A DNA stretch of 64,000 nucleotides from CAVTWH01 sp963850915 (GTDB lineage Bacteria; Actinomycetota; Actinomycetes; Mycobacteriales; Micromonosporaceae). The stretch is from the NCBI GenBank assembly GCA_963850915.1, contig CAWKND010000008.1, positions 159,877 to 223,876 on the forward strand, read 5' to 3'. A program made the position numbers and the translations under genes. Shown here piece by piece: positions 43,501-50,638 of the stretch (position 1 is its first letter; every line of letters begins with the position of its first letter). The notes under the pieces were generated by a model. That model worked only from the letters and a program-made list of their open reading frames with translations, did no database searches and was not told the origin of the DNA.

Positions 43501-43739
43501 GGGATGACGATGGTACCGATGACCGGAGCCGGGACAGCCGGGCGTGCGGGCGCTGCCACTGGGTGCTCGACGGGTACCGCCGCCGGGGTGAAGGTCAGGC
43601 CCAGCGCGCTGGAGACGCCTGCCGCGACCAGGCCGCCGAGCAGCAGCAGTACCACCGCGACGGCCACCAGCGACAGCGGGCGGCGGCGACGCGGGGCAGC
43701 CGGCGGAACCGGCGGGTACGGGTGGGGGTCAGCGAGCAC
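40524..43739 (-). CDS. Large membrane-anchored GH67/GH20-like glycoside hydrolase fused to a polytopic domain
   Basis: Encodes 1071 aa. An N-terminal anchor (about 22-46) leads to an alpha/beta domain like domain 2 of GH20/GH67 enzymes (IVIPDDPRLALAARAVATAL). A TIM-barrel-like region follows: LGYNGVVIPGFLEYV, MIRIGEGG, and HIEGVWDWTQTGGP near 500, recalling alpha-glucuronidases. From about residue 745 there are seven or eight membrane helices ending in an Arg-rich tail. Catalysis would be outside the membrane. The GTG start lies 6 nt from a TAGCAT -10 box. The glycan target is unknown and the family call is tentative. Confidence 0.65.
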   Translation of the reverse strand: MLADPHPYPPVPPAAPRRRRPLSLVAVAVVLLLLGGLVAAGVSSALGLTFTPAAVPVEHPVAAPARPAVPAPVIGTIVIPDDPRLALAARAVATALTQRGAPAPTITRGAAATGPNALLVQLLATFAATGEAFTLDRTDQALVVRAGSPAGAAAGLYTLADRIRSAEEIIPAAELGKPQQPRLGLRLTDVGAVGLNADPAAFAGGTNYSLNSDVVASALLPAAPWVDQAAVATISQQFHDFVDHALTLGYNGVVIPGFLEYVTFQGVGDGHAVYPAGDSHVARARAMVAAFAPVWGYAHDMGMKVYFASDMLAVSPPLESYLRRTTGGLDATDPKLWSVYQAGLTELFASMPFADGLMIRIGEGGQDYKLAGWDYSSRIAVTTPPAVQAMLHAFLSVAGQANHDIIFRTWTVGVGAVGDLHTNPASYQTVLGGLDDPHLIVSTKFVAGDFYSYLAINPTLKVGTQRRIIEFQSRREFEGFGSLPNDLGDLEQRALRELLAANPHIEGVWDWTQTGGPLYAGPRLLYQRAGLWQLIDLDAYLTARLARDPDTDVSQASADFVRQTFSADPATVDALSRALALSRQAITDGLYIGPFASQSVKALGLEPPPMMWIFEWDIVTGDSSVLDSIYAVSRDHLDEAIAQGENAVTTARQMRDLVAGTDAGTWLDPVLRKRFVDTLDYEVDLLTTLAAYRTMVLRHAQWLDTGSGKASLAWQDARDRYVAARTEHVRRYGSDTDLPAYNFTAADLGVARDNRDATMAFLASMLLVVVVALLAGLGWTGRPGRSGRRVPGAAGLWALWTGATRPWRVAALEPPPTRLDRMVVWLLPAVVLVASRLIFTWFAAPAHLVLTLGAWLLFGAVLWLLTRGRDRYHLWAAVGGAALLRTAILLYVLHTRGPGHYWLDFWIHPRLRSAYITIAFAAFLWVFVVTWFVLRDRYALRVRATLGRLLLGAGTPLAVLGGLVSVLGLERALTWWNDQLALLPWGLHRILGITVYLGIPTVLPIVVTVLGLVLAAAGALLLVARRRVRPVAGQPAASTAGHHCLIRRSAGATPGQRLSVSAYGQHRASAS

Positions 43740-43751
43740 CCGGACATGCTA
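43740..43751 (-). promoter_or_regulatory. Leaderless -10 element of the large glycosidase-like gene
   Basis: On the minus strand TAGCAT (43746-43751) is followed by 6 nt and the GTG at 43739, a leaderless GTG start. Confidence 0.5.
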
Positions 43752-43916
43752 GGTGGTGCCATACGCCCTGACCAGGCGGGATATCGGGCAGCGCGAAAGC
43801 GCGGGGTGACCAGGAGTCGGTGCGGCAGATGGTCTCGTCGCCCGTGGGGGCTTTGCGGGATTGCGTACCGCGTGCAGACCGGTGATGAGGCCGTCGTCCC
43901 ATTCGTACCGTGATGA

Positions 43917-44078
43917 CCCTGTCTGGCCTGGGCAGGCTGGACCGAACGCGCCAGCGTCGGCTTCGGCAGCCGGTGGGGCCTGGTCATCGGCGGGGCGCCG
44001 ACCATCGTGCTCGGCCTGGTCCTGCTCCCCTACCTACGCCGGCAGGACATCGCCGCCGGCGGTCAGGCTGAGCGGTAG
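43917..44078 (+). pseudogene. 3' remnant of a small membrane-protein gene
   Basis: A 53-codon open frame without any start codon encodes WAGWTERASVGFGSRWGL and a hydrophobic helix ending LLPYLRRQD. It stops 12 bp before a strong terminator. The TGA just upstream and lack of a start suggest the 5' part was lost or frameshifted. The 170 bp to its left contain no other recognisable gene. Confidence 0.35.
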
Positions 44079-44090
44079 CCCGACGCGGCC

Positions 44091-44124
44091 GGTGGAGGGT
44101 GCCCCGGTCGGGACACCCTCCACC
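44091..44124. terminator. Bidirectional terminator
   Basis: GGTGGAGGGTG (44091-44101) pairs perfectly with 44114-44124 over a 12-nt loop, between the remnant and the convergent anti-sigma-like gene. Confidence 0.8.
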
Positions 44125-44148
44125 ACTTGTACTCAGAGCATCGTGCGG

Positions 44149-45306
44149 TCAGGCCACCTCGACCGGCCCGTCCGCGTAGCGCTGGTCCCCGATGCGCAGC
44201 CGCAGCCCGAACTGGAACCGCGGCACATCGGCCCCGTACGTGAGCGGCAGGGTCACCGTCCGGCGCGCACCGGCGGCCAGTTGGTCGAGGTGGCACGTGA
44301 CGAGACTGATCTGCGACGGCGAGCCCTGGTAGTCGCAGCTCGACCAGGAGCCGCCCGAGCCCCGGGTGACTCCGGCGGGGAGGAAGAACACCACCGTCAC
44401 CGGCCCCACGCTCTGCCCGCCGCCGTTCTCGGCGGTGAAGGTCAGTACGGAGTGCAGGCCGGTGAGCGCCTGTGTACCGGTGACCCGTACCCCGGTGCCG
44501 TCGCGCGGGATGATGAAGCTGGTACTGCCGCCCGACTGGCTGAACCCGGAGCCGTTCCAGTGGTACCGGCGCTGCTGGCGCAGCTGCTGGTCGGGTGTGG
44601 CACCACAGCACAGGCCGGAGTCCGCGACCACCAACCCCACATCGCCGCCGCCCGGCGCACTCACGCTGACGATCACCGGTACGTCGGGGCTGAACTGGAG
44701 CACCGTACCCAGGACCACGAGTGTGTTCCCGGGGGCGGTACGCAGCACCACCACCTGCGACTCGGAGGTCTCCCCGACCACGCAGTTGAGGAGCAGCACG
44801 ATCTCGTCGTGGCCGTCGCGGTCAACATCGATGTCGAGCCGTTGGCCGATCGTGAGGAATGGCAGTTCCCTGCCTGACGCGCCAGCCGTCAGCTTGACGT
44901 TGCCGGCCGGGCAGGACGGGTCGTTCACCAGTGCCGGTACCGGGATGGTGGCGTTGTCGAGTTGGTAGCTGGCGGCTGGCGGGCCGGGCGGCGGCAAGGC
45001 TACGGACGACGCCCCGCTGGGCGAGGCTGACGGCGACGACTGCGAAGCGGTGGCCGACGGGCTCACCGGCACGGTCGGACCGGCCGGTGGGGTACCCCCG
45101 TTCTGGCGCAGGCCCGCGAAGGCGGCGATCGGAACCGCCACCAGTACCGCCACGACCGCCGCCAGCAGCGCGGCCCGTACCTGCCGCCGGTGCCGCACCG
45201 TCCGTACCGCCGCGCCGACCCCGGCCGGCTTGACCAGCGGCAGCCCCTGGGCACGGAACTCGTCGATCGAACCGTACAGAACTTCCTCGATGTCGTAGTC
45301 AGACAT
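44149..45306 (-). CDS. Membrane anti-sigma-like protein
   Basis: Encodes 385 aa. A 40-residue cytoplasmic N-terminus (MSDYDIEEVLYGSIDEFR) precedes one membrane helix (about 44-66), a Ser/Pro linker and an extracytoplasmic domain of about 280 residues. That domain includes an EF-hand-like acidic loop (DIDVDRDGHDEIVLLL) and several cysteines. The start overlaps the SigE-type sigma gene by 8 bp, so the pair is co-translated. The protein probably holds the sigma factor at the membrane and senses an external signal, although no classical ZAS motif is present. Confidence 0.7.
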   Translation of the reverse strand: MSDYDIEEVLYGSIDEFRAQGLPLVKPAGVGAAVRTVRHRRQVRAALLAAVVAVLVAVPIAAFAGLRQNGGTPPAGPTVPVSPSATASQSSPSASPSGASSVALPPPGPPAASYQLDNATIPVPALVNDPSCPAGNVKLTAGASGRELPFLTIGQRLDIDVDRDGHDEIVLLLNCVVGETSESQVVVLRTAPGNTLVVLGTVLQFSPDVPVIVSVSAPGGGDVGLVVADSGLCCGATPDQQLRQQRRYHWNGSGFSQSGGSTSFIIPRDGTGVRVTGTQALTGLHSVLTFTAENGGGQSVGPVTVVFFLPAGVTRGSGGSWSSCDYQGSPSQISLVTCHLDQLAAGARRTVTLPLTYGADVPRFQFGLRLRIGDQRYADGPVEVA

Positions 45307-45811
45307 GGCGACGCTCCTTCCCTTCGGCGCTCAGCTGATGGGCAAGCGCTGTGCGAGCCCGGTGCAGGGTGGACTTCACCGTGCCCTCGGGTACCCCCTC
45401 CTGCTCGGCTATCTCCAGTACCGACATGTCTGCCAGGTAGCGCAGCACGAAGATCCGGCGCTGCTGCGCGGGCAGCGTCGCCAGTGCCTGGACGAGCGCG
45501 ATCCGCTCGGGGCCGGGTCCCTCCACGTGCTGCTCACGCTGCCGCCGCAGGAAGTTCGCGGCCACCGTGCGGCGCCGCCACTGGCTGGTGGCCAGGTTCC
45601 AGGCGACCCGGCGTACCCAGGCGACCGGGTCTTCGTACCTGCTCACCGCGGTCCAGCGCGTCAACGCGCGACAGAACGCCTCCTGCGCGAGATCCTGCGC
45701 GTCGCTCAGCCGCCCGGTGAAGGCGAAGAGCTGGAGGGTGAGCGCGTGGAAATGACCGGCGTAAAACTCGTCGAACCCGGCCGGGGGTGGCCGATCCGCT
45801 GCTGCCCGCAT
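45299..45811 (-). CDS. SigE-family ECF RNA polymerase sigma factor
   Basis: Encodes 170 aa. Region 2 (FDEFYAGHFHALTLQLFAFTGRLSDAQDLAQEAFCRAL) and region 4 (LPAQQRRIFVLRYLADMSVLEIAEQEGVPEGTVKSTLHRART) match SigE-type group-4 factors that start F..fy...f. The ATG at 45811 has a GGGAGAAGG site; longer in-frame starts lack one. It is followed with 8-bp overlap by a membrane anti-sigma-like gene. Confidence 0.9.
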   Translation of the reverse strand: MRAAADRPPPAGFDEFYAGHFHALTLQLFAFTGRLSDAQDLAQEAFCRALTRWTAVSRYEDPVAWVRRVAWNLATSQWRRRTVAANFLRRQREQHVEGPGPERIALVQALATLPAQQRRIFVLRYLADMSVLEIAEQEGVPEGTVKSTLHRARTALAHQLSAEGKERRHV

Positions 45812-45939
45812 ACCTTCTCCCGGGGTAGTTGTCGGCCGCCCCTGTGTCGGCCGGCCAAGAGTTACACGCGCGGGCGGGCATAGGGGTTCCCAGAGATTTC
45901 GGCGTCCCGTTCGCCGATCGCGGGCCGGGACTGGAGCGG

Positions 45940-47016
45940 TCAGCCGGCGAGCCGACCGCGGAGGTACTCGACGATTTCCGTCCGTGCGGCCTTGGCCTGT
46001 GGCACCACGCCCGGCATGCTGAGGAACGCGTGCGTCGCGCCGGGGTGTTCGGTGAGCCACGTGGGTGTCCCGGCCTCCATGAGTCGTTCAGCGTAGGCGC
46101 GTCCCTGATCGGCTACCGGGTCGAGAGTCGGTACCACGACGAGTGCCGGGGCCAGCCCACTCAGGTCGTCGGCGTACAGCGGCGACACGGTACGGGGATC
46201 GGTTCCTTCCGGAACGGCCAATCGACGGAACATCTCTATCTGCGTCACGGTGAGGGTCGGGCTGTTGGCGTGCTCGCTCATCGACGGGTAGTCGAAGGCT
46301 GTCGAAGTCAGATCGACACACGGATTGACGAGTACCTGCGCCCGCAGTACCAGACCGCAGCTCCTGGCCCGGATCGCGGACAGAGCGGCGACCATCGAAC
46401 CGGCGCTCTCGCCGAAGACGGCTACCCGGGCCGGGTCGATTCCCCACTGCGCGGCGTGCTGTACCACGTGTTCCAGCGCGTCCCAGCCGTCGTCGACCGC
46501 CGCTGACAACGGAGTCTGCGGGTCGAGGAGCCGGTGTTCGACGGACACCACCACAGCCGGCAGTTGAGCCGCGAGGCTGCTGTTGATCCAGTCGCTCTGT
46601 ACGGCTGTGCCCACGAATCCGCCGCCGTGCACGTGCAGTACCAGCGGCAGGCCGACCGAGCCGGCATCCCGGCTGCCGCCGGCGCCCTGGCCGCTGGAGC
46701 CCTGGCCGCTGCTGGCGCCCTGGCCGCTGGAGCCCTGGCCGCTGGAACCGTGGCCGCCGCGCCTGGGAGAGGGCCGGTATACCCGGACCCGGAGCGTGCG
46801 GTGCGGCAGGCTCAGCTCCTGCCAGTCGATGGTGGCTCTCCGGTCGGGGAACCCGCTGACCACTCGGGTCAGCGCAGCGGCGCGCTTGCGGTTTTCGGCG
46901 TCGCGGAAGGACTCCAGCGCCTCGGCGGACATCGCCAACCAGTCCGGCTCGCTACGCAGGGCGTGTAGCAGCCGGATCCCCAGCGGTGGCCGCTGTGTAC
47001 CGATGGTGGGGCTCAT
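45940..47016 (-). CDS. Alpha/beta hydrolase, hormone-sensitive-lipase family
   Basis: Encodes 358 aa. HVHGGGFVG oxyanion motif, nucleophile elbow FGESAGSMVA and the late EHPGATHAFL base region define the HSL (GDXG) esterases. A surface insertion before the first conserved strand consists of GSSGQG-type repeats (about 92-117). A GAGGAGG site precedes the ATG. It is divergent from a TetR gene, with a 28-bp operator dyad between, so its expression is probably ligand-controlled. Confidence 0.88.
   Translation of the reverse strand: MSPTIGTQRPPLGIRLLHALRSEPDWLAMSAEALESFRDAENRKRAAALTRVVSGFPDRRATIDWQELSLPHRTLRVRVYRPSPRRGGHGSSGQGSSGQGASSGQGSSGQGAGGSRDAGSVGLPLVLHVHGGGFVGTAVQSDWINSSLAAQLPAVVVSVEHRLLDPQTPLSAAVDDGWDALEHVVQHAAQWGIDPARVAVFGESAGSMVAALSAIRARSCGLVLRAQVLVNPCVDLTSTAFDYPSMSEHANSPTLTVTQIEMFRRLAVPEGTDPRTVSPLYADDLSGLAPALVVVPTLDPVADQGRAYAERLMEAGTPTWLTEHPGATHAFLSMPGVVPQAKAARTEIVEYLRGRLAG
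46677..46756. repeat. Low-complexity Gly/Ser/Gln repeat region in the esterase gene
   Basis: Repeated CTGGCCGCTGGAGCC-like units on the plus strand encode GSSGQG hexapeptides on the minus strand. They interrupt an otherwise conserved fold. Confidence 0.7.
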
Positions 47017-47043
47017 GGGTCCTCCTCGATCGCCAAGATTACG

Positions 47044-47071
47044 CTACTTCAGGTATCGATACCATCAGTAG
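47044..47071. promoter_or_regulatory. 28-bp operator dyad between esterase and TetR genes
   Basis: CTACT-N3-GGTATCGATACC-N3-AGTAG is symmetric in both the central 12 bp and the outer 5-bp arms. It covers the expected -35 region of the rightward TetR promoter. Confidence 0.7.
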
Positions 47072-47081
47072 CACAATTGGC

Positions 47082-47093
47082 TATCGTGTAGCA
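47082..47093 (+). promoter_or_regulatory. Leaderless -10 element of the TetR gene
   Basis: TATCGT (47082-47087) is followed by 6 nt and the ATG at 47094. Confidence 0.55.
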
Positions 47094-47690
47094 ATGACCC
47101 GAGCACCCACGCCCAGCCGAGCGCCCACGCCCAGCCGAGCGCCCACGCCCAGCCGAGCACCTGGCCGCCCCCGCTCCGGGGTCGACGCCGTCGTGTTCGC
47201 AGCGACGCTGAGTACCGTGCACGAACTCGGGTACGCGCGCGCCACCGTCGAGCGCATCGCCGCCGCGGCCGGCATCGCGAAGACCACGATCTACCGTCGC
47301 TGGCCGACCAAGGGCGCGCTGATCACCGCCTGCCTGATCGACGCATTCGGCCCGGCGCCGCTGACCGGTAGCGACCAGGACGAGATCATCTCGACCGCCA
47401 TCCGCTGGATCGCCGCGAAGATCGGCGAACCCGGCATCGGCGCGGCATTCGCCGGCGTGTTCACCGACGCCGTCAACGACCCCGCCCTGCGCCAGCTCCT
47501 CTCCACCCAGTTGCAGGACCCCTACCAGCTCACCCTCCAGCAGGCACTGGGCCAGCCGGAGAACCGGGTCCTCTTCCTCATCGATCTCGTCGTAGGAACC
47601 CTGCTCCACCGGCTGGGCATGACCGGCGTACCGATGGTCGACGCCGACGTGGACACCCTGGTCGAGACGGTCCTACGCATACCCCGATAG
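47094..47690 (+). CDS. TetR-family regulator with APTPSR repeats
   Basis: Encodes 198 aa. The N-terminus is three in-frame copies of APTPSR (residues 4-21), followed by a helix-turn-helix (ATVERIAAAAGIAKTTIYRRWPTKGALI). The ligand domain is of the TetR_C type found in AcrR-like regulators. It probably represses itself and the divergent esterase via the 47044-47071 dyad. The start is fixed by the leaderless -10 element. Confidence 0.86.
   Translation: MTRAPTPSRAPTPSRAPTPSRAPGRPRSGVDAVVFAATLSTVHELGYARATVERIAAAAGIAKTTIYRRWPTKGALITACLIDAFGPAPLTGSDQDEIISTAIRWIAAKIGEPGIGAAFAGVFTDAVNDPALRQLLSTQLQDPYQLTLQQALGQPENRVLFLIDLVVGTLLHRLGMTGVPMVDADVDTLVETVLRIPR
47103..47156. repeat. Three 18-bp tandem repeats in the TetR gene
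   Basis: GCRCCCACGCCCAGCCGA occurs three times head to tail (47103-47120, 47121-47138, 47139-47156), encoding APTPSR in frame. Confidence 0.9.
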
Positions 47691-47706
47691 GCCGTTCGGC
47701 GGACCG

Positions 47707-48858
47707 CTACCCGGGCGGGGCCGCGACGGGGCGCCGCGCACGGGACAGCAGTGCGGCCACCGCGATCAGTACCGGCGCCGCCGCGAACGCGGCCCGTACC
47801 CCCTGCACCGCACCATTTCCGGCGCTGCCCACTGCGCTACCGACGGCGAAGGCGGTACCGATCCACGCGAACGCTTCGGTAGCTGTCCCGGCGGGGGCCG
47901 CACGATCGATGTCGCCGAAGATCCCGGCGAGCGCGGGTGGCAGGGCCAAACCGCTGATACCCAGCAGTACCAGCATCGCCGGCAGCGACCCGACGAGCAG
48001 TGGCGGCAGGTACCCGAGCGCGAGCACACCGACGACGAGCGGGATGCGTTGTGGCGCACCGAATCGTGGCCATCGGGCGACGGTCAGGCCACCGATGAGC
48101 GCGCCGGTCGCCTGCGCGGCGAGCAGCCAACCGGCCGCCCCGGCGGAGTCGCTCGCGCGCCCGTACCCGGCCACCGCGATGGTGGTGGCGCCCACCCCGG
48201 CACCGATCAGAACGGTGACCGCGGCGAGTACCCGCACCCGGGCGGCGCGCAGCGGGCCGGCCCAGTGCCGGGCGACCTCGACCCCGCGCCAGGCGCGTAC
48301 CGCCGGTGCTGCGGCGAAGCCGAGTGCTCCGGCGAGCTGTGCCGCGGCGATGACCAGGAGTGCGCCGGCGGTACCGACCAACTGTCCGGCGGCCACGGCT
48401 ACCAGGGGTCCGACGATGAAGATGAGCTCCTGGCTGGCGATGTCCACGGTGTACGCGCTGTGCAGGTACACCGGTGCGACGAGGTCCTTCCACAGCACGC
48501 GCAGGCACGCCTCCGGGGGTACGCCGAAGCCGGCGGCGAATGCCCCGGCGCACTGGAGGGCATAGCCGGGGCGGGCGGCGAGCAGCAGGTACCCCAGGGT
48601 GGAGACGCCGACAGCCGCGCAGATGACCGGGGGTTGACGCCAGCGGTCGGTGAACCGGGCGAGCATTGGCTGGCCGGCCGCGGTACCCGCCGTGTACCCG
48701 CCGACCAGCAGCGCGGCCCGGGAGACGGAGAGGTAACCGTTGGCGTACAACAGGATCGCCAGCGGCGCCGCACCCAACGGGAGCCGGCCGACCAGGCTGG
48801 TGGTGAGCACCCAGGGAACCTGCCGGGCGCGCAGGACGGCGGCGAGCGGCGAGGCCAT
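47707..48858 (-). CDS. MFS transporter
   Basis: Encodes 383 aa with about twelve hydrophobic helices and the motif-A-like loop GQPMLARFTDRWRQPPV between helices 2 and 3. It resembles short actinobacterial drug or sugar efflux MFS proteins. The start codon shares one base with the stop of the truncated adenosine deaminase gene (TGATG), so it is translationally coupled. Its substrate is unknown. A nucleoside link via the neighbour is speculative. Confidence 0.82.
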   Translation of the reverse strand: MASPLAAVLRARQVPWVLTTSLVGRLPLGAAPLAILLYANGYLSVSRAALLVGGYTAGTAAGQPMLARFTDRWRQPPVICAAVGVSTLGYLLLAARPGYALQCAGAFAAGFGVPPEACLRVLWKDLVAPVYLHSAYTVDIASQELIFIVGPLVAVAAGQLVGTAGALLVIAAAQLAGALGFAAAPAVRAWRGVEVARHWAGPLRAARVRVLAAVTVLIGAGVGATTIAVAGYGRASDSAGAAGWLLAAQATGALIGGLTVARWPRFGAPQRIPLVVGVLALGYLPPLLVGSLPAMLVLLGISGLALPPALAGIFGDIDRAAPAGTATEAFAWIGTAFAVGSAVGSAGNGAVQGVRAAFAAAPVLIAVAALLSRARRPVAAPPG

Positions 48859-49301
48859 CAGCCGGCCTGCCCGGTGGTCCGCGCGGCGATCTCGTTCAGC
48901 AGCACGGTTTTGCCGGCCGCATCCAGGTACGAGGCGCGGACGCCGTTCGCGGCGTGGCTTGCGACGCCGGCCCGGTCGAGCCCCGCCAGTGCGGCCACGG
49001 CCAGGTACTCGCCGGTGAGGTCGGCGCCGAACATCGGCGGGTCGTCGGTGTTGACGGTGACGGTGGGGCCGGCCTCGAGCATGGCGGCGACCGGGTGCGC
49101 GTCGAGCGTGGCCGCCCAGATGCTCTCCGGTCCCGTGGTCTCACCCGCGTGCGGCACGCTGCGCAGGCCGAGCGACCGCGCGCGGGCGAACACGTCGGCG
49201 GCGGCGAGCCCGACCACCGTCTCCGGTGCGGCGGAGCCGAGCAGGTGCAGGTGCAGCTCCACTTTGGGCAGGGTGGCGACGAACGATTCGAGGCTGGACA
49301 T
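48858..49301 (-). pseudogene. Internally deleted adenosine deaminase, still in frame
   Basis: Encodes 147 aa against about 340 for the family. It keeps the N-terminus LPKVELHLHLLGSAAPETVV with the metal HxH, then jumps to ARSLGLRSVPHAGETTGPESIWAA, and then directly to LDAHPVAAMLEAG and VNTDDPPMFGADLTGEYL. Compared with the normal order of motifs, roughly 160 residues before HAGE are missing, as are about 45-50 residues containing RIGHG and CPTSN. Both deletions keep the frame. Catalysis is unlikely because metal and substrate residues are lost. It may be a decaying gene or a short derived protein. Confidence 0.7.
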
Positions 49302-49364
49302 GACAGGGCGCTCCCGATGCGGAATGGGCGTGCGGACAGACTGCGGCTGTGGAGCCCGGGCCTG

Positions 49365-49481
49365 TCAGGGAGCGGAGTCGCCGCGCTCGTGGTCGTTGCC
49401 GTAGAGCGGGAGGTCGGGGGTCTGCCACTGGGCAAGGCGCGTGGCGGCGTCTGCCGCAGTCACCGCACCCATCGCCGACAT
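49365..49481 (-). CDS. Possible small protein, 38 or 35 aa
   Basis: Two in-frame ATGs (49481 and 49472) are each exactly 7 nt downstream of a -10-like box (TAGCGT at 49489-49494 and TAGCAT at 49480-49485). The product contains RLAQWQTPDLPLYGND. No family was recognised. It lies 64 bp upstream of the truncated adenosine deaminase and may be a leader or another remnant. Confidence 0.4.
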   Translation of the reverse strand: MSAMGAVTAADAATRLAQWQTPDLPLYGNDHERGDSAP

Positions 49482-49549
49482 GCTAGGCACGCTACCGCAC
49501 GGCGGGATCCGGTCGAGGCACTGCCTAAGCGACGGCCGTGCGGCGGTGC

Positions 49550-49957
49550 TCAGCCGCCGGATGGCTCAGCTGGGGTCGGCTCCGTCAGCGACGCCCGCCA
49601 GGGCGCGGCTGGGAACGGGTCGGCGAAGTACTGCGTCTCGTGCGCGACGAAGCCACCCACAAACTCCATGATGCTGACCGAGTGGGTGGGCGCGCCGTCG
49701 TAGGTGATCACGCACTCGCTGATCCACAGCTCCCCGTGACCGCTGATCCGGCGGACGGCAAAATGCCGGTCGGCCGGGTGGCCGCCGCGCTGCGCCTGGA
49801 TCTTCGCGCGAGTGCGGAAGCGCTCGCCGGACTGCGGGTAGTCCAGGATCGCGTCCGCGGCGTAGATCTCATGCTCGGCGTCTGTGTCCCCGCGCTCGGA
49901 CGCGGCCCAGTGCTCCTCGATCCTGGCCCGGGTACCGGTATCGCTGTCTGTCGTCAC
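49550..49957 (-). CDS. SnoaL/NTF2-like protein
   Basis: Encodes 135 aa from a GTG with a GGGGGAC site. ARIEEHWAASERGDTDAEHEIYAADAILDYPQSGERF is the typical SnoaL-like beginning, and VHETQYFADPFP-type strands close the cone fold. It probably binds or isomerises a small molecule. It is monocistronic. Its 3' flank (49526-49545) resembles the sequence after the aldolase gene near 50010, both G+C-rich hairpin-like. Confidence 0.75.
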   Translation of the reverse strand: MTTDSDTGTRARIEEHWAASERGDTDAEHEIYAADAILDYPQSGERFRTRAKIQAQRGGHPADRHFAVRRISGHGELWISECVITYDGAPTHSVSIMEFVGGFVAHETQYFADPFPAAPWRASLTEPTPAEPSGG

Positions 49958-50038
49958 GCTTCATTGTCCCCCGCCCTTCGGCAGTGAGCTGCGGCTTTGC
50001 GCAGACGGGCGGCCGTGCGGCGGTGGTCAAGCGCCGCG

Positions 50039-50638
50039 TTATGCGGCCGCCCAGGGCAGTGGGCCTGGCGGCAGGCTGGTGAGGGCGGCGCCGATGCCGA
50101 CCGCGACAGCGCCGGCGGCAAGCCACTGGACCACGTCGCCCGGTGCGATGGCACCGGTGGGTACGCAGCGCAGCGAGGGCAGCGCCTCCAGCATCCCGGC
50201 CAGGCTGGCCGGGCTCCACAGCGAGGCCGGGAAGATCTTCACGGCGTCCGCTCCCCACTGGGTGGCCTGCCACATCTCAGTCGGCGTGATACACCCCGGC
50301 ATGGTCGCGATCCCCCGCTCCCGGGCCGCGTCGATCACCGGCCGGCTCAGCGTCGGCGAGATGACGAACGCGGCCCCCAGGTCGGCGGCCCGCTCGACCT
50401 CGGCCGGCGTGTGTACGGTACCGACGCCGGTGGTGGCGTCGTCGTAGCCGGCGCACACCGTGCGGAGCTGCCCGATCGCCTCCCACGCACCCGGCGTCGT
50501 CAGGGAGATCTCGATGATCCGCAGGCCGGCGTCGAGCAGGGTACGCACCTGCGTGAGCGCGCTCTCCGCATCGCGTTGGCGGACGACCGCGACGACCCGG
50601 TGGCGCTGCAACGCTTCGAGAACTGGGCTACCTGTCAA
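50039..50638 (-). CDS. KDPG/KDPGal-type aldolase (Eda/DgoA family)
   Basis: Encodes 199 aa from a TTG with a CAGGAG site, overlapping the kinase stop by 11 bp. Motifs VVAVVR, RIIEISLTTPGA (catalytic Glu), GVGTVHT, PGCITPTE and AVKIFPAS with the Schiff-base Lys are all present. The enzyme cleaves 2-keto-3-deoxy-6-phosphogluconate or its galactonate epimer into pyruvate and glyceraldehyde 3-phosphate. It is the last gene of the sugar-acid operon and receives the product of the PfkB kinase. A longer start inside the kinase gene is possible but unlikely. Confidence 0.88.
   Translation of the reverse strand: MTGSPVLEALQRHRVVAVVRQRDAESALTQVRTLLDAGLRIIEISLTTPGAWEAIGQLRTVCAGYDDATTGVGTVHTPAEVERAADLGAAFVISPTLSRPVIDAARERGIATMPGCITPTEMWQATQWGADAVKIFPASLWSPASLAGMLEALPSLRCVPTGAIAPGDVVQWLAAGAVAVGIGAALTSLPPGPLPWAAA

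Noticed and set aside
48858..49301. Full-length adenosine deaminase split by frameshifts
   Set aside because: The missing motifs (RIGHG, CPTSN) are not found in any frame nearby, so the segments are deleted rather than frameshifted.
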